In this document: one piece after another, positions 16,981 through 26,030 of the stretch | Layout: the number at the start of each line of letters is the position of its first letter | How positions within the stretch are numbered: position 1 is the stretch's first letter | Source: Bacteroides finegoldii DSM 17565 | Lineage (GTDB): Bacteria > Bacteroidota > Bacteroidia > Bacteroidales > Bacteroidaceae | DNA: 64,000 nucleotides | Direction of reading: 5' to 3' | Assembly (NCBI RefSeq): GCF_000156195.1 | Contig: NZ_GG688324.1 | Location: forward strand, 119,030-183,029 | Notes under the pieces: generated by a model | Databases searched by the model: none | Seen by the model: only the letters and a program-made list of their open reading frames with translations | What the model was told of the DNA's origin: nothing | Position numbers and translations under genes: made by a program

Positions 16981-18081
16981 ATGGAAACAAATAATCGTAG
17001 AGATTTTCTAAAAAAGGCGGCCTTGGCCGGAGCGTCAGCTTTGGTGGCTCCTTCTTTATTTGCTACCGGTGAAGAGGGGAGTGAAATATCTATTCTTAAA
17101 AATGAGGAGAATGGTTTGGAGAATAATTTAATTGTTCCTAAAAATAATGGTCTGAAAATAACAGGAACTTTTCTGGATGAAATCTCCCATGACATTCCTC
17201 ATCAGAATTGGGGAGAAAAAGAATGGGATATGGATTTCCAACACATGAAAAAGATTGGAATAGATACGGTGGTAATGATTCGTTCCGGTTATCGGAAATT
17301 TATAACTTATCCTTCACCTTATTTATTAAAAAAAGGATGCTATATGCCATCAGTTGATTTGGTAGATATGTATTTGCGTCTTGCTGCTAAATATAATATG
17401 AAGTTTTATTTTGGTTTATATGATTCAGGACGATATTGGGATACGGGTGATTTAAGTTGGGAGATTGAGGATAATAAATATGTGATAGACGAAGTCTGGA
17501 AAATGTATGGAGAGAAGTATAAAAGTTTTGGAGGCTGGTACATTAGCGGAGAAATTAGCCGGGCAACCAAAGGCGCAATCGATTCATTTTATACAATGGG
17601 AAAGCAATGTAAAGATGTTTCGGCCGGGCTTCCTACTTTTATTTCTCCTTGGATTGATGGCAAGAAGGCGATTATGGGAACAGGTAAACTGACAAAAGAA
17701 GATGCAGTTTCTGTACAACAACACGAAAAAGAATGGAATGAAATTTTTGATGGTATTCATGAGGTGGTAGATGCATGTGCTTTTCAAGATGGACATATTG
17801 ATTATGATGAATTGGATGCTTTCTTTTCTGTCAATAAAAAATTAGCAGATAAGTATGGGATGCAATGCTGGACAAATGCCGAATCTTTTGATCGTGATAT
17901 GCCTATTCGTTTTCTACCCATTAAGTTTGATAAACTTCGGATGAAATTGGAAGCTGCCAAGCGTGCCGGATATGATAAGGCTATAACCTTTGAATTTTCT
18001 CATTTTATGAGTCCGCAATCTGCTTACTTGCAAGCAGGGAATTTGTATAACAGATATATAGAATATTTTGAAATAAAATAA
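16981..18081 (+). CDS. Tat-exported DUF4434 protein, putative TIM-barrel glycoside hydrolase
   Basis: The 366-residue protein starts with a twin-arginine signal (RRDFLKK, then a hydrophobic segment to about residue 28), so it would be exported folded. The rest resembles the DUF4434 family, with the opening GLKITGTFLDE and a TIM-barrel-like alternation. Two glutamates sit where clan GH-A barrels keep their catalytic pair: Glu191 in YISGEIS and Glu301 in TNAESF. I know no proven activity for the family. It is the first gene of the PUL A operon and overlaps no neighbour; the sugar porter follows after 4 bases. A cofactor-free barrel using Tat export is somewhat unusual. Confidence 0.75.
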   Translation: METNNRRDFLKKAALAGASALVAPSLFATGEEGSEISILKNEENGLENNLIVPKNNGLKITGTFLDEISHDIPHQNWGEKEWDMDFQHMKKIGIDTVVMIRSGYRKFITYPSPYLLKKGCYMPSVDLVDMYLRLAAKYNMKFYFGLYDSGRYWDTGDLSWEIEDNKYVIDEVWKMYGEKYKSFGGWYISGEISRATKGAIDSFYTMGKQCKDVSAGLPTFISPWIDGKKAIMGTGKLTKEDAVSVQQHEKEWNEIFDGIHEVVDACAFQDGHIDYDELDAFFSVNKKLADKYGMQCWTNAESFDRDMPIRFLPIKFDKLRMKLEAAKRAGYDKAITFEFSHFMSPQSAYLQAGNLYNRYIEYFEIK

Positions 18082-18085
18082 TATT

Positions 18086-19492
18086 ATGCAATCTACTATT
18101 AATTTTGGCTATCTTATATTCCTTTCTGTTGTGGCTGCTTTGGGCGGTTTTTTGTTCGGATATGATACGGCAGTTATATCCGGTACAATTGCTCAGGTTA
18201 CTCAGCTTTTTCAACTGGATGCATTGCAGCAGGGATGGTATGTAGGGTGTGCGTTGGTCGGTTCAATCATTGGAGTCCTTTTTGCCGGTATTTTGAGTGA
18301 TAAATTAGGGAGAAAATTGACTATGGTTATTTCTGCTATTCTCTTCTCCGCATCGGCTTTAGGATGTGCTCTCTGTACGGATTTTACGCAATTAGTGGTG
18401 TATCGTATAATTGGGGGTGTCGGGATAGGCGTTGTTTCCATAGTGTCTCCTCTTTACATTTCGGAAGTTTCAGTAGCACAGTATAGAGGGCGTTTAGTCT
18501 CTTTATATCAACTGGCTGTGACCGTTGGCTTCTTAGGAGCTTATCTGGTTAATTATCAGTTGTTGGCTTGGTCGGAAAGTGGTGCTTTATTGGGTGTTCC
18601 TCTATTAAATAAGATATTTATAACTGAGGTATGGAGAGGTATGTTAGGTATGGAAACGTTACCTGCGATATTATTCTTTATAATCATATTTTTCATACCG
18701 GAGAGTCCTCGTTGGTTAATTGTACGAGGGCAGGAGAGAAAGGCTATAAATATTCTGGAGAGAATCTATAATTCGATTACAGAAGCAACGAACCAATTGA
18801 AAGAAACTCAATCAGTTTTGACTGCTGAAACAAGCTCAGAATGGTCGTTATTGATGAAACCCGGCATTTTGAAGGCAGTAATTATAGGTGTATGCATTGC
18901 TATTTTGGGACAATTTATGGGAGTCAATGCGGTGCTTTATTATGGTCCTTCTATTTTTGAGAATGCAGGACTTTCAGGAGGTGATTCTCTTTTTTACCAA
19001 GTTCTGGTAGGACTAGTCAATACTTTGACCACGGTTCTGGCTCTTGTCATAATCGATAAGGTGGGCCGCAAGAAGCTGGTTTATTATGGAGTTTCGGGAA
19101 TGGTTGTTTCTCTGATTCTCATCGGCCTGTACTTCCTCTTCGGAGATTCCCTGGGAGTATCCAGCCTCTTCCTGCTTGTTTTCTTCCTGTTCTATGTATT
19201 CTGCTGTGCCGTATCCATCTGTGCCGTGGTGTTTGTACTCCTCTCGGAGATGTATCCCACCAAGGTTCGCGGACTGGCCATGTCGATAGCAGGATTCGCT
19301 CTCTGGATCGGAACGTACCTGATCGGACAGTTAACCCCCTGGATGCTCCAGAACCTTACCCCCACCGGAACATTCTTCCTGTTCGCGCTCATGTGTGTGC
19401 CGTATATGCTCATCGTATGGAAACTAGTCCCGGAAACGACCGGGAAGTCACTGGAGGAAATTGAAAGATACTGGAACCGTTCGGAACAGTAA
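18086..19492 (+). CDS. MFS sugar porter
   Basis: This 468-residue inner-membrane transporter of the sugar porter family has twelve predicted helices. Family motifs are visible: GGFLFGYDTAVISG at the first helix, DKLGRK after helix 2, PESPRWL before the central loop, and PETTGKSLEEIE at the C-terminus. The cargo is likely a monosaccharide from the PUL, possibly an amino sugar given the adjacent epimerase. Base composition changes inside the gene: the first two thirds are AT-rich, while from about 19060 the sequence becomes GC-rich. The last 160 codons are nearly repeated, inverted, at 52324-52830. Confidence 0.88.
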   Translation: MQSTINFGYLIFLSVVAALGGFLFGYDTAVISGTIAQVTQLFQLDALQQGWYVGCALVGSIIGVLFAGILSDKLGRKLTMVISAILFSASALGCALCTDFTQLVVYRIIGGVGIGVVSIVSPLYISEVSVAQYRGRLVSLYQLAVTVGFLGAYLVNYQLLAWSESGALLGVPLLNKIFITEVWRGMLGMETLPAILFFIIIFFIPESPRWLIVRGQERKAINILERIYNSITEATNQLKETQSVLTAETSSEWSLLMKPGILKAVIIGVCIAILGQFMGVNAVLYYGPSIFENAGLSGGDSLFYQVLVGLVNTLTTVLALVIIDKVGRKKLVYYGVSGMVVSLILIGLYFLFGDSLGVSSLFLLVFFLFYVFCCAVSICAVVFVLLSEMYPTKVRGLAMSIAGFALWIGTYLIGQLTPWMLQNLTPTGTFFLFALMCVPYMLIVWKLVPETTGKSLEEIERYWNRSEQ

Positions 19493-19526
19493 AAAAGATC
19501 ATATTAACTTAACACTTTAAAGATAT

Positions 19527-20750
19527 ATGGATTTTAAAAAACTATCGGACCAATACAGGGATGAATTGTTGAACAATGTTCTTCCTTTTTGGCTTCAAAA
19601 CTCTCAAGACAAAGAGTTTGGCGGCTATTTCACCTGTCTGGATCGTGAAGGCAAAGTATTCGATACAGACAAGTTTATCTGGCTGCAAGGGCGTGAGGTA
19701 TGGATGTTCTCCATGCTTTACAATAAGGTGGAGAAACGCCAGGAATGGCTGGACTGTGCCGTTCAAGGTGGCGAATTCTTAAAGAAATACGGACATGACG
19801 GAAATTACAACTGGTACTTTTCCCTCGACCGTTCGGGTAGACCGTTGGTAGAACCGTATAACATTTTCTCCTATACTTTTGCGACAATGGCTTTCGGACA
19901 ATTGAGTTTGGCAACCGGTAATCAGGAGTATGCCGATATTGCCAGAAAGACATTCGATATTATCTTGTCCAAAGTTGATAATCCTAAAGGAAAATGGAAC
20001 AAGCTTCATCCTGATACACGCAATCTAAAGAATTTTGCTCTGCCGATGATTCTATGCAATCTCGCTATGGAAATAGAGCATATTTTAGGTAAAGACTACT
20101 TGGAACGAGCTATGAACACTTGCATCCATGAAGTTATGGACGTCTTTTATCGTCCCGAACTTGGTGGAATCATTGTCGAAAATGTAGATATAAACGGTAA
20201 TCTTGTGGATTGTTTTGAGGGTCGCCAGATTACTCCCGGTCACGCGATTGAAGCGATGTGGTTTATCATGGATCTGGGTAAACGTCTGCATCGTCCGGAA
20301 CTGATAGAGAAAGCAAAAAACACGACTTTTACCATGCTTGAATACGGTTGGGATAAGGAGCATGGCGGTATCTTTTACTTTTTAGATCGTAACAGTTTTC
20401 CTCCCCAACAATTGGAATGGGACCAGAAACTCTGGTGGGTACATATCGAATCTTTAATTTCATTGTTAAAAGGCTATCAGTTGACAGGAGACAAACAGTG
20501 TTTGGATTGGTTTGAAAAAGTACATGATTATACATGGGCACACTTTAGGGACGCTGAATATCCGGAATGGTACGGATACTTGAATAGAAGAGGCGAAGTA
20601 TTGTTACCCTTGAAAGGTGGTAAATGGAAAGGATGTTTTCATGTACCTAGAGGACTGTTTCAATGCTGGAAAATACTAGAAACTATTTCGCTACAAACAT
20701 TTCCCGGATTATTAAATATTGCTGAAACACAATTTAAATCTATTTACTAA
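19527..20750 (+). CDS. N-acylglucosamine 2-epimerase (AGE), copy A
   Basis: The 407-residue (alpha/alpha)6-barrel enzyme interconverts N-acetylglucosamine and N-acetylmannosamine. The catalytic residues His239 (PGHAIEAM), Glu308 (VHIE) and His372 (CFHVPR) fall at the same numbers I recall for the cyanobacterial AGE. This favours the N-acyl sugar over the cellobiose epimerase branch. It is about 90% identical by eye to the copy at 51110-52282. The two diverge abruptly after residue 388: copy A has a foreign 19-residue tail rich in Phe, Leu and Asn. It follows the sugar porter by 34 bases and precedes susC by 10. No neuraminate lyase is present in the window. Confidence 0.87.
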   Translation: MDFKKLSDQYRDELLNNVLPFWLQNSQDKEFGGYFTCLDREGKVFDTDKFIWLQGREVWMFSMLYNKVEKRQEWLDCAVQGGEFLKKYGHDGNYNWYFSLDRSGRPLVEPYNIFSYTFATMAFGQLSLATGNQEYADIARKTFDIILSKVDNPKGKWNKLHPDTRNLKNFALPMILCNLAMEIEHILGKDYLERAMNTCIHEVMDVFYRPELGGIIVENVDINGNLVDCFEGRQITPGHAIEAMWFIMDLGKRLHRPELIEKAKNTTFTMLEYGWDKEHGGIFYFLDRNSFPPQQLEWDQKLWWVHIESLISLLKGYQLTGDKQCLDWFEKVHDYTWAHFRDAEYPEWYGYLNRRGEVLLPLKGGKWKGCFHVPRGLFQCWKILETISLQTFPGLLNIAETQFKSIY

Positions 20751-20760
20751 ATTCAAAATT

Positions 20761-23700
20761 ATGAAACAATGGACCTTAAACATGTCTAAATACCATCGCG
20801 GAATTTTAGACTCAAAAAAAGGACTACAATGTATGATGCTGTGTATTGCATTATTAGCACCTAGCTATGCTACAGCAAGTACAAATGTAGGGAACGAGCA
20901 AAAATCATTCTATGAAGTAACACAACCTTTGTCAATGATGAAAGAGACATCAAACGTTTCTCCAATTGACAATTCTGTTCGTGGAACAATTATTGATGAA
21001 AAAGGTGTTCCTCTACCCGGTGTCAGTGTTGCAATTAAAGGCACATCCACTGGTGTGATTTCAGATATTAATGGTTATTACATTATTAACGCAAAAGCAG
21101 GAGATATTCTAGTATTCTCGTTTGTAGGCTTCAAATCGCAAGAAATCACAGTCGGTAAGAAACCGGCTCTTGACATCGTAATGAAAGAAGATGTACACGA
21201 ACTGGAAGAAACGGTTATTGTCGGTATGGGTAAACAACGGAAAGCCAGCGTTATAGGTTCTATCTCTTCTGTTTCAATAAAGGAACTGGAAGTACCGCAA
21301 CGAAATCTGACTAACGCTCTTTCCGGACGTATTGCCGGTGCAGTGGTCGTACAACGTTCAGGTGAACCAGGACAAGACAATGCTGATTTCTGGGTACGTG
21401 GTATCTCTTCGTTCGGAGCTAATCAAAAACCATTAGTATTAGTTGACGGAGTGGAACGGGATATGTCTGATTTGTCAATTGAAGAAGTAGAATCCATTTC
21501 TATCTTGAAAGATGCATCGGCAACGGCAGTATATGGTGTGCGCGCAGCCAATGGAGTTGTATTGGTAACTACCCGTAAGGGGGTTGCCCAAAAACCGGTC
21601 ATAGAAGTAAAATTGGAAACAGGTTTCTCCGATCTCCCGACAATGCCGAAGTTATTGGACGGGGTCAATTACGCATTGCTAGCCAATGAAGCATTGGGTA
21701 CTGAAAATTATACTCCGGAGTACATAGACAATTTGAGAAGTGGAACCAATCCTTTTCTATATCCGAATGTAAACTGGATGGATCAACTTTTCCGCAAGTA
21801 TTCAACTAATACGAATGCAGCCATCAATATTCGTGGAGGTGGCGAAAGAGCACGTTATTATATTAGTGCCAGTTTTATAGAAGATAACGGTAACTTGAAA
21901 AATAATCCGGAAGCGGATTACAAATCAAACATTTCACTTCGTCGATATAACTTTCGATCAAACATTGATTTGACATTGACTAAAACAACCAATTTATCAT
22001 TAGAAATAGGTGCCAATATGACAGATATGCATCAACCCGGTTTAGGAAATGAGTATGTAGACAACAGATGGTTCAGCCCTGTTGAATTACTTTATTACTA
22101 TTCCTATTTATCCAATCCATTATCCGCTCCGGTTCGGGTACCTATCGGAAAAGATGCGTTTGGTAATACAGAATGGGGTTGGGGAGCACCATCACAGGTC
22201 GGTGAAGTGAATCCGGCAGAACGTTTGTTTGGCTCTGGATATAATAAATCATTCCGCTCACAAATCATGAGCCAGATTACATTAAAACAAGACTTGAGTT
22301 TCTTATTAAAGGGCCTTGACATACAAGCTTCTTTCTCTTTCGATGCCAATAATCAGACCATACAGAACAGACGCAAAAATTCTTCTACCTATAACATAAC
22401 GGGAGTTGACGATGAAACCGGAGAATTTCAAGTAGCGGAAATTACCAAAGGAAATGAATTCTTGGGATACAATGTAACTCCATCCAGTAACCGCGCCGAA
22501 GAACTGAAAGTGCAATTGAATTATAATCAGATTTTCAATGAAACACACCGCATCGGTGCAATGGCGATGTATTATCAGCGTGACTACGTAGACCAGACTG
22601 CCGGATCGTCTATTAAATCATTGCCCTATAAAAAGCAAGGTCTGGCTTTAAGAACAACTTATGCTTTCAAAGACCGTTACTTTGCTGAATTTAATATGGG
22701 ATATAATGGCTCGGAGAACTTTCCGAAAGGAAAACGTTTTGGTCTATTTCCGGCAGGAGCATTAGGGTATTTGATATCCAATGAGTCTTTCTGGCCTTTT
22801 AAAGCTATAAATGTATTAAAAGTCAGAGGCTCTGTTGGTCTGGTAGGTTCCGAATCATTGCCTGACAATATGCGTTTCGGTTATCTGTCATATTTTGGTG
22901 AAGGTTTAGGAGGATACTATTTCGGTATGGCCCCTAGCTTTCACGAAGGTATCGGAGAAGACCAAATCGGAGTAGCTGATCTGACTTGGGAGAAAGGTTT
23001 TAAGAAAGATATCGGTATTGAACTGAAAATGTTCGATAGCATGGTTTCTCTGGATCTTGACTACTTCCACGAAAAACGTTCCGATATTCTTATTCAACGT
23101 CAGTCTGTTCCTGCAACCATGGGAGTCATCAAACAGCCCTTTGCTAATATGGGTGTAATGGTGAATCAAGGTATAGACGGTACGTTGGAATTTAACCATT
23201 CAATTGGAGATTTCCGTTATAAACTCTATGGAAACTTCACCTACACTCATAATGAAATTAAAGAAATGGATGAAGCTCAGAAAAAATATGCATACCGTAT
23301 GCAAACGGGACATCGTTACGGACAGCATTTTGGGCTAATTGCCTTAGGATTATTTCAAGACCAAAAAGAGATCAATGAAAGTCCTGAACAGAAATTCGGT
23401 GATGTACGTCCAGGTGATGTAAAATATTTGGATTATAACGAAGATGGCGTAGTAGATGAAGATGATAAATGTCCGATCGGTTATTCAAGTGTTCCGGAAA
23501 TTGTTTATGGTTTTGGAGCTCAGCTTTTCTGGAAAGGATTCGACTTCGGTATTTTCTTCAGAGGACAGGCACATGTTACTTACGGTCTAGGGGGGGATAC
23601 ATTCATTCCATTCAATAAAGGAGTAGGGAAAGGTAACTTATTTGAAAAAGCACTTGACCGTTGGACGGAAGATAATCCTAATCCCAATGCATTCTATCCC

Positions 23701-23979
23701 CGTCTGTCCAATGGAGCTTCATCCAACAACTGGCAATCATCTACGCGTACCATTTATAATGGCCGTTTGCTGCGCTTGGCCGATCTGGAACTCGGATATA
23801 CTTTCAAGAAAAACTGGATTGCTCCAATTGGCATGAAATCTCTTCGCATCTATTGCTTGGCGAATAATGTCGCATTGTTTGCACCATGGGATATGTGGGA
23901 CCCGGAAACAGCTTCATTTAATGGTAGCAAATATCCTCTCCCGAGAAAAGTTAATATTGGAATTAGAGCTTCTTTTTAA
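20761..23979 (+). CDS. SusC-like TonB-dependent transporter, PUL A
   Basis: This 1072-residue outer-membrane transporter imports glycan pieces with its SusD partner. It has an unusually long N-terminal stretch before the carboxypeptidase-D-like domain (about residues 75-150, VRGTIIDEKGVPLPGVSV). The plug follows (VRGISSFG, LVDGVERDMSDL, ILKDASATAVYGVRAANGV), and then the 22-strand barrel ending in NIGIRASF. The frame opens at a TTG inside the epimerase gene; the ATG at 20761 fits the spacing of the operon. A run of seven G occurs at 23590-23596. It is clearly divergent from the PUL B SusC. Confidence 0.93.
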   Translation: MKQWTLNMSKYHRGILDSKKGLQCMMLCIALLAPSYATASTNVGNEQKSFYEVTQPLSMMKETSNVSPIDNSVRGTIIDEKGVPLPGVSVAIKGTSTGVISDINGYYIINAKAGDILVFSFVGFKSQEITVGKKPALDIVMKEDVHELEETVIVGMGKQRKASVIGSISSVSIKELEVPQRNLTNALSGRIAGAVVVQRSGEPGQDNADFWVRGISSFGANQKPLVLVDGVERDMSDLSIEEVESISILKDASATAVYGVRAANGVVLVTTRKGVAQKPVIEVKLETGFSDLPTMPKLLDGVNYALLANEALGTENYTPEYIDNLRSGTNPFLYPNVNWMDQLFRKYSTNTNAAINIRGGGERARYYISASFIEDNGNLKNNPEADYKSNISLRRYNFRSNIDLTLTKTTNLSLEIGANMTDMHQPGLGNEYVDNRWFSPVELLYYYSYLSNPLSAPVRVPIGKDAFGNTEWGWGAPSQVGEVNPAERLFGSGYNKSFRSQIMSQITLKQDLSFLLKGLDIQASFSFDANNQTIQNRRKNSSTYNITGVDDETGEFQVAEITKGNEFLGYNVTPSSNRAEELKVQLNYNQIFNETHRIGAMAMYYQRDYVDQTAGSSIKSLPYKKQGLALRTTYAFKDRYFAEFNMGYNGSENFPKGKRFGLFPAGALGYLISNESFWPFKAINVLKVRGSVGLVGSESLPDNMRFGYLSYFGEGLGGYYFGMAPSFHEGIGEDQIGVADLTWEKGFKKDIGIELKMFDSMVSLDLDYFHEKRSDILIQRQSVPATMGVIKQPFANMGVMVNQGIDGTLEFNHSIGDFRYKLYGNFTYTHNEIKEMDEAQKKYAYRMQTGHRYGQHFGLIALGLFQDQKEINESPEQKFGDVRPGDVKYLDYNEDGVVDEDDKCPIGYSSVPEIVYGFGAQLFWKGFDFGIFFRGQAHVTYGLGGDTFIPFNKGVGKGNLFEKALDRWTEDNPNPNAFYPRLSNGASSNNWQSSTRTIYNGRLLRLADLELGYTFKKNWIAPIGMKSLRIYCLANNVALFAPWDMWDPETASFNGSKYPLPRKVNIGIRASF

Positions 23980-23991
23980 AACACATCGAAT

Positions 23992-26013
23992 ATGAAAAAA
24001 TATATTATAGTTTTATTTAGTTTGTTGGCATTGTCGACTAGTTGTACTGACTACTTGGACAAACAGCCCGATGATATGAAAACAGATGAAATGGTTTGGA
24101 GTTCCCGCATGGAAACGGAGAAGTATCTGGCCAATTGTTACGGAGGAATCCCCACAGGGCATTTGCATCAACATGAACCTTGGGTTGGAGCAGCCGATGA
24201 ATGTAATATAACCTGGAATTTCTATCAGGCGGATAACTTCAACAGAGGTGACTGGACCCCTTCCAGTGAATTGGTGTGTGATAGATACGCTCGTTTTTAT
24301 CAAGCTATTCGTGCTACTTTGACATTTGAGAACAATGTGGATCGTTGCGGCGAACTAAGTAGCGAATTGAAAACGCGTTATAAAGCCGAGGTCCGTTTTC
24401 TACGTGGATATTATTATTATCTTCTTCTTCGTCAATATGGTCCGGTAGTGTTAATTAAAGAATTGCTCCCTTCTGAAACAGATTTTGCAAATATGCAGCG
24501 TGCCCCCTATGATGAATGTGTAGAATATATTTGCCAAATGATGGACTTAGCAGCTTATGACCTTCCGATGCATTATTGGGATGACCAGACCCGTTTGGGA
24601 CGACCGAACAAATTGGTTTGTCTAGCAGTAAAAGCAATTGTACGTAATCTGGCCGCCTCTCCTCAATTTAATGGTAATACGGAATATGCCAACTTCAAAA
24701 ATCATGATGGTACCCCACTTATTAATACCACTTACAGTGAACAAAAATGGAAAGATGCGGCAGCCGCAGCAAAAGCCGTCATAGATATGGCAGAGAAATA
24801 TCCGGACACTCGTTTGAAACTATACCGGAATGATGAGAATGGGGATACAGAGTTTAATCCGTATAAATCATGTGTGGATGTTCAACTAAAGGCTTGGAAT
24901 TGTGAGGTAATATGGGCTAGGTCAGAAGGACAATATGATGATACATTTCAACGGTCATGGATGGTACACAATACACCCGGCCCGCACTGTTTGGGAGGAG
25001 TAAGTCCTACTTTACGACTGGTAGATGCTTTTCTGATGAAGAACGGAAAGCCTATCGATGTGGCCGGTTCCGGTTATGTTGAAAAAGGATTTGCGGCTGA
25101 CGGTGGAGATAATTGGAATCCCAACGGACATGACATTGCTTCCGAAGAAGGTCGTAAAGGTATCATAGCAGATATCCGTGATAGTAAGGCATGGGGGCAT
25201 TGGAAAGGTGACTGGAATATGTTCTGCAATCGTGAGCCTCGTTTCTATGCAGCTATCCTATATAATCACAGAGTGATACCTAGTCTGTCGGATGATAAAA
25301 ACATTCGTAACGAATGGAGTACTGGAAGACAGAAAGATGGTTTCGGACGCGCAGAATTATATTTAGGAGGAGCAGCTCGTCCATCTATTAATTATGCGAA
25401 CTACTCTAAAACGGGTATGTTAGTATTCAAGCGCAACGACCCGCAGGCAGACATGTATAACCGTGCTTATCCTCAAAACTATGCTTGTACTTACATACGC
25501 TATGCTGAAATCTTGTTAGACTATATAGAAGCGTTAAGCAATTATGATCCTACCAATGCGGACATTCGTAAATATTGGGATCAAATTCGTAAAAGAGCAG
25601 GTGTAGAAAGCGCGTTTGTCGCTACTCCTGAAATAGCTTCTGATCCGGCTTTAATGCATGAATACATTATTCGTGAACGTCAGATTGAGCTTTGTTTTGA
25701 AGGTGACCGTTATTTCACTACTCGTCGTCTTTGGAAAGCCCACACACCGGATAAAATTGTAACAGATCCTGTGACCGGTGAAGAAAAAGACGGTCGAATA
25801 TATGGTGATGGAGGCAGTATGTGGGGAATGAATGTTGATGCCGGTGATGTAGGTTCAAATGATTTCAATTTTGAAGGTTTCTATAAACGTGCTGTTTTTG
25901 AAATAAGGGAATTCAAGAAAGAGTACTATTTATTCCCCATTCCGCAAAAAGAAATGGATAAGTGTCCGGGATTGGTTCAGAATCCATGGTGGAGTGGTAA
26001 TACTGCTAATTAA
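23992..26013 (+). CDS. SusD-like outer-membrane lipoprotein, PUL A
   Basis: The 673-residue glycan-binding lid protein has a lipoprotein signal (LALSTSC, lipid on Cys18), then the SusD start TDYLDKQPDDMKTDE. TPR-like helices include KAEVRFLRGYYYYLLLRQYG, and the typical C-terminal segment IRERQIELCFEGDRYF comes before the final YLFPIPQKEMDKCPGL. It is more than 100 residues longer than the other two SusD proteins of this window, mostly in the ligand-facing middle. It is 12 bases downstream of its SusC. Confidence 0.92.
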   Translation: MKKYIIVLFSLLALSTSCTDYLDKQPDDMKTDEMVWSSRMETEKYLANCYGGIPTGHLHQHEPWVGAADECNITWNFYQADNFNRGDWTPSSELVCDRYARFYQAIRATLTFENNVDRCGELSSELKTRYKAEVRFLRGYYYYLLLRQYGPVVLIKELLPSETDFANMQRAPYDECVEYICQMMDLAAYDLPMHYWDDQTRLGRPNKLVCLAVKAIVRNLAASPQFNGNTEYANFKNHDGTPLINTTYSEQKWKDAAAAAKAVIDMAEKYPDTRLKLYRNDENGDTEFNPYKSCVDVQLKAWNCEVIWARSEGQYDDTFQRSWMVHNTPGPHCLGGVSPTLRLVDAFLMKNGKPIDVAGSGYVEKGFAADGGDNWNPNGHDIASEEGRKGIIADIRDSKAWGHWKGDWNMFCNREPRFYAAILYNHRVIPSLSDDKNIRNEWSTGRQKDGFGRAELYLGGAARPSINYANYSKTGMLVFKRNDPQADMYNRAYPQNYACTYIRYAEILLDYIEALSNYDPTNADIRKYWDQIRKRAGVESAFVATPEIASDPALMHEYIIRERQIELCFEGDRYFTTRRLWKAHTPDKIVTDPVTGEEKDGRIYGDGGSMWGMNVDAGDVGSNDFNFEGFYKRAVFEIREFKKEYYLFPIPQKEMDKCPGLVQNPWWSGNTAN

Positions 26014-26030
26014 TAAAAAAGTATATAGTT

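Noticed and set aside
18086-19492. Calling the porter a sialic acid transporter NanT
   Set aside because: The PESPRWL and PETTGKSLEEIE motifs place it in the sugar porter family; neighbouring epimerases do not prove sialic acid as cargo.
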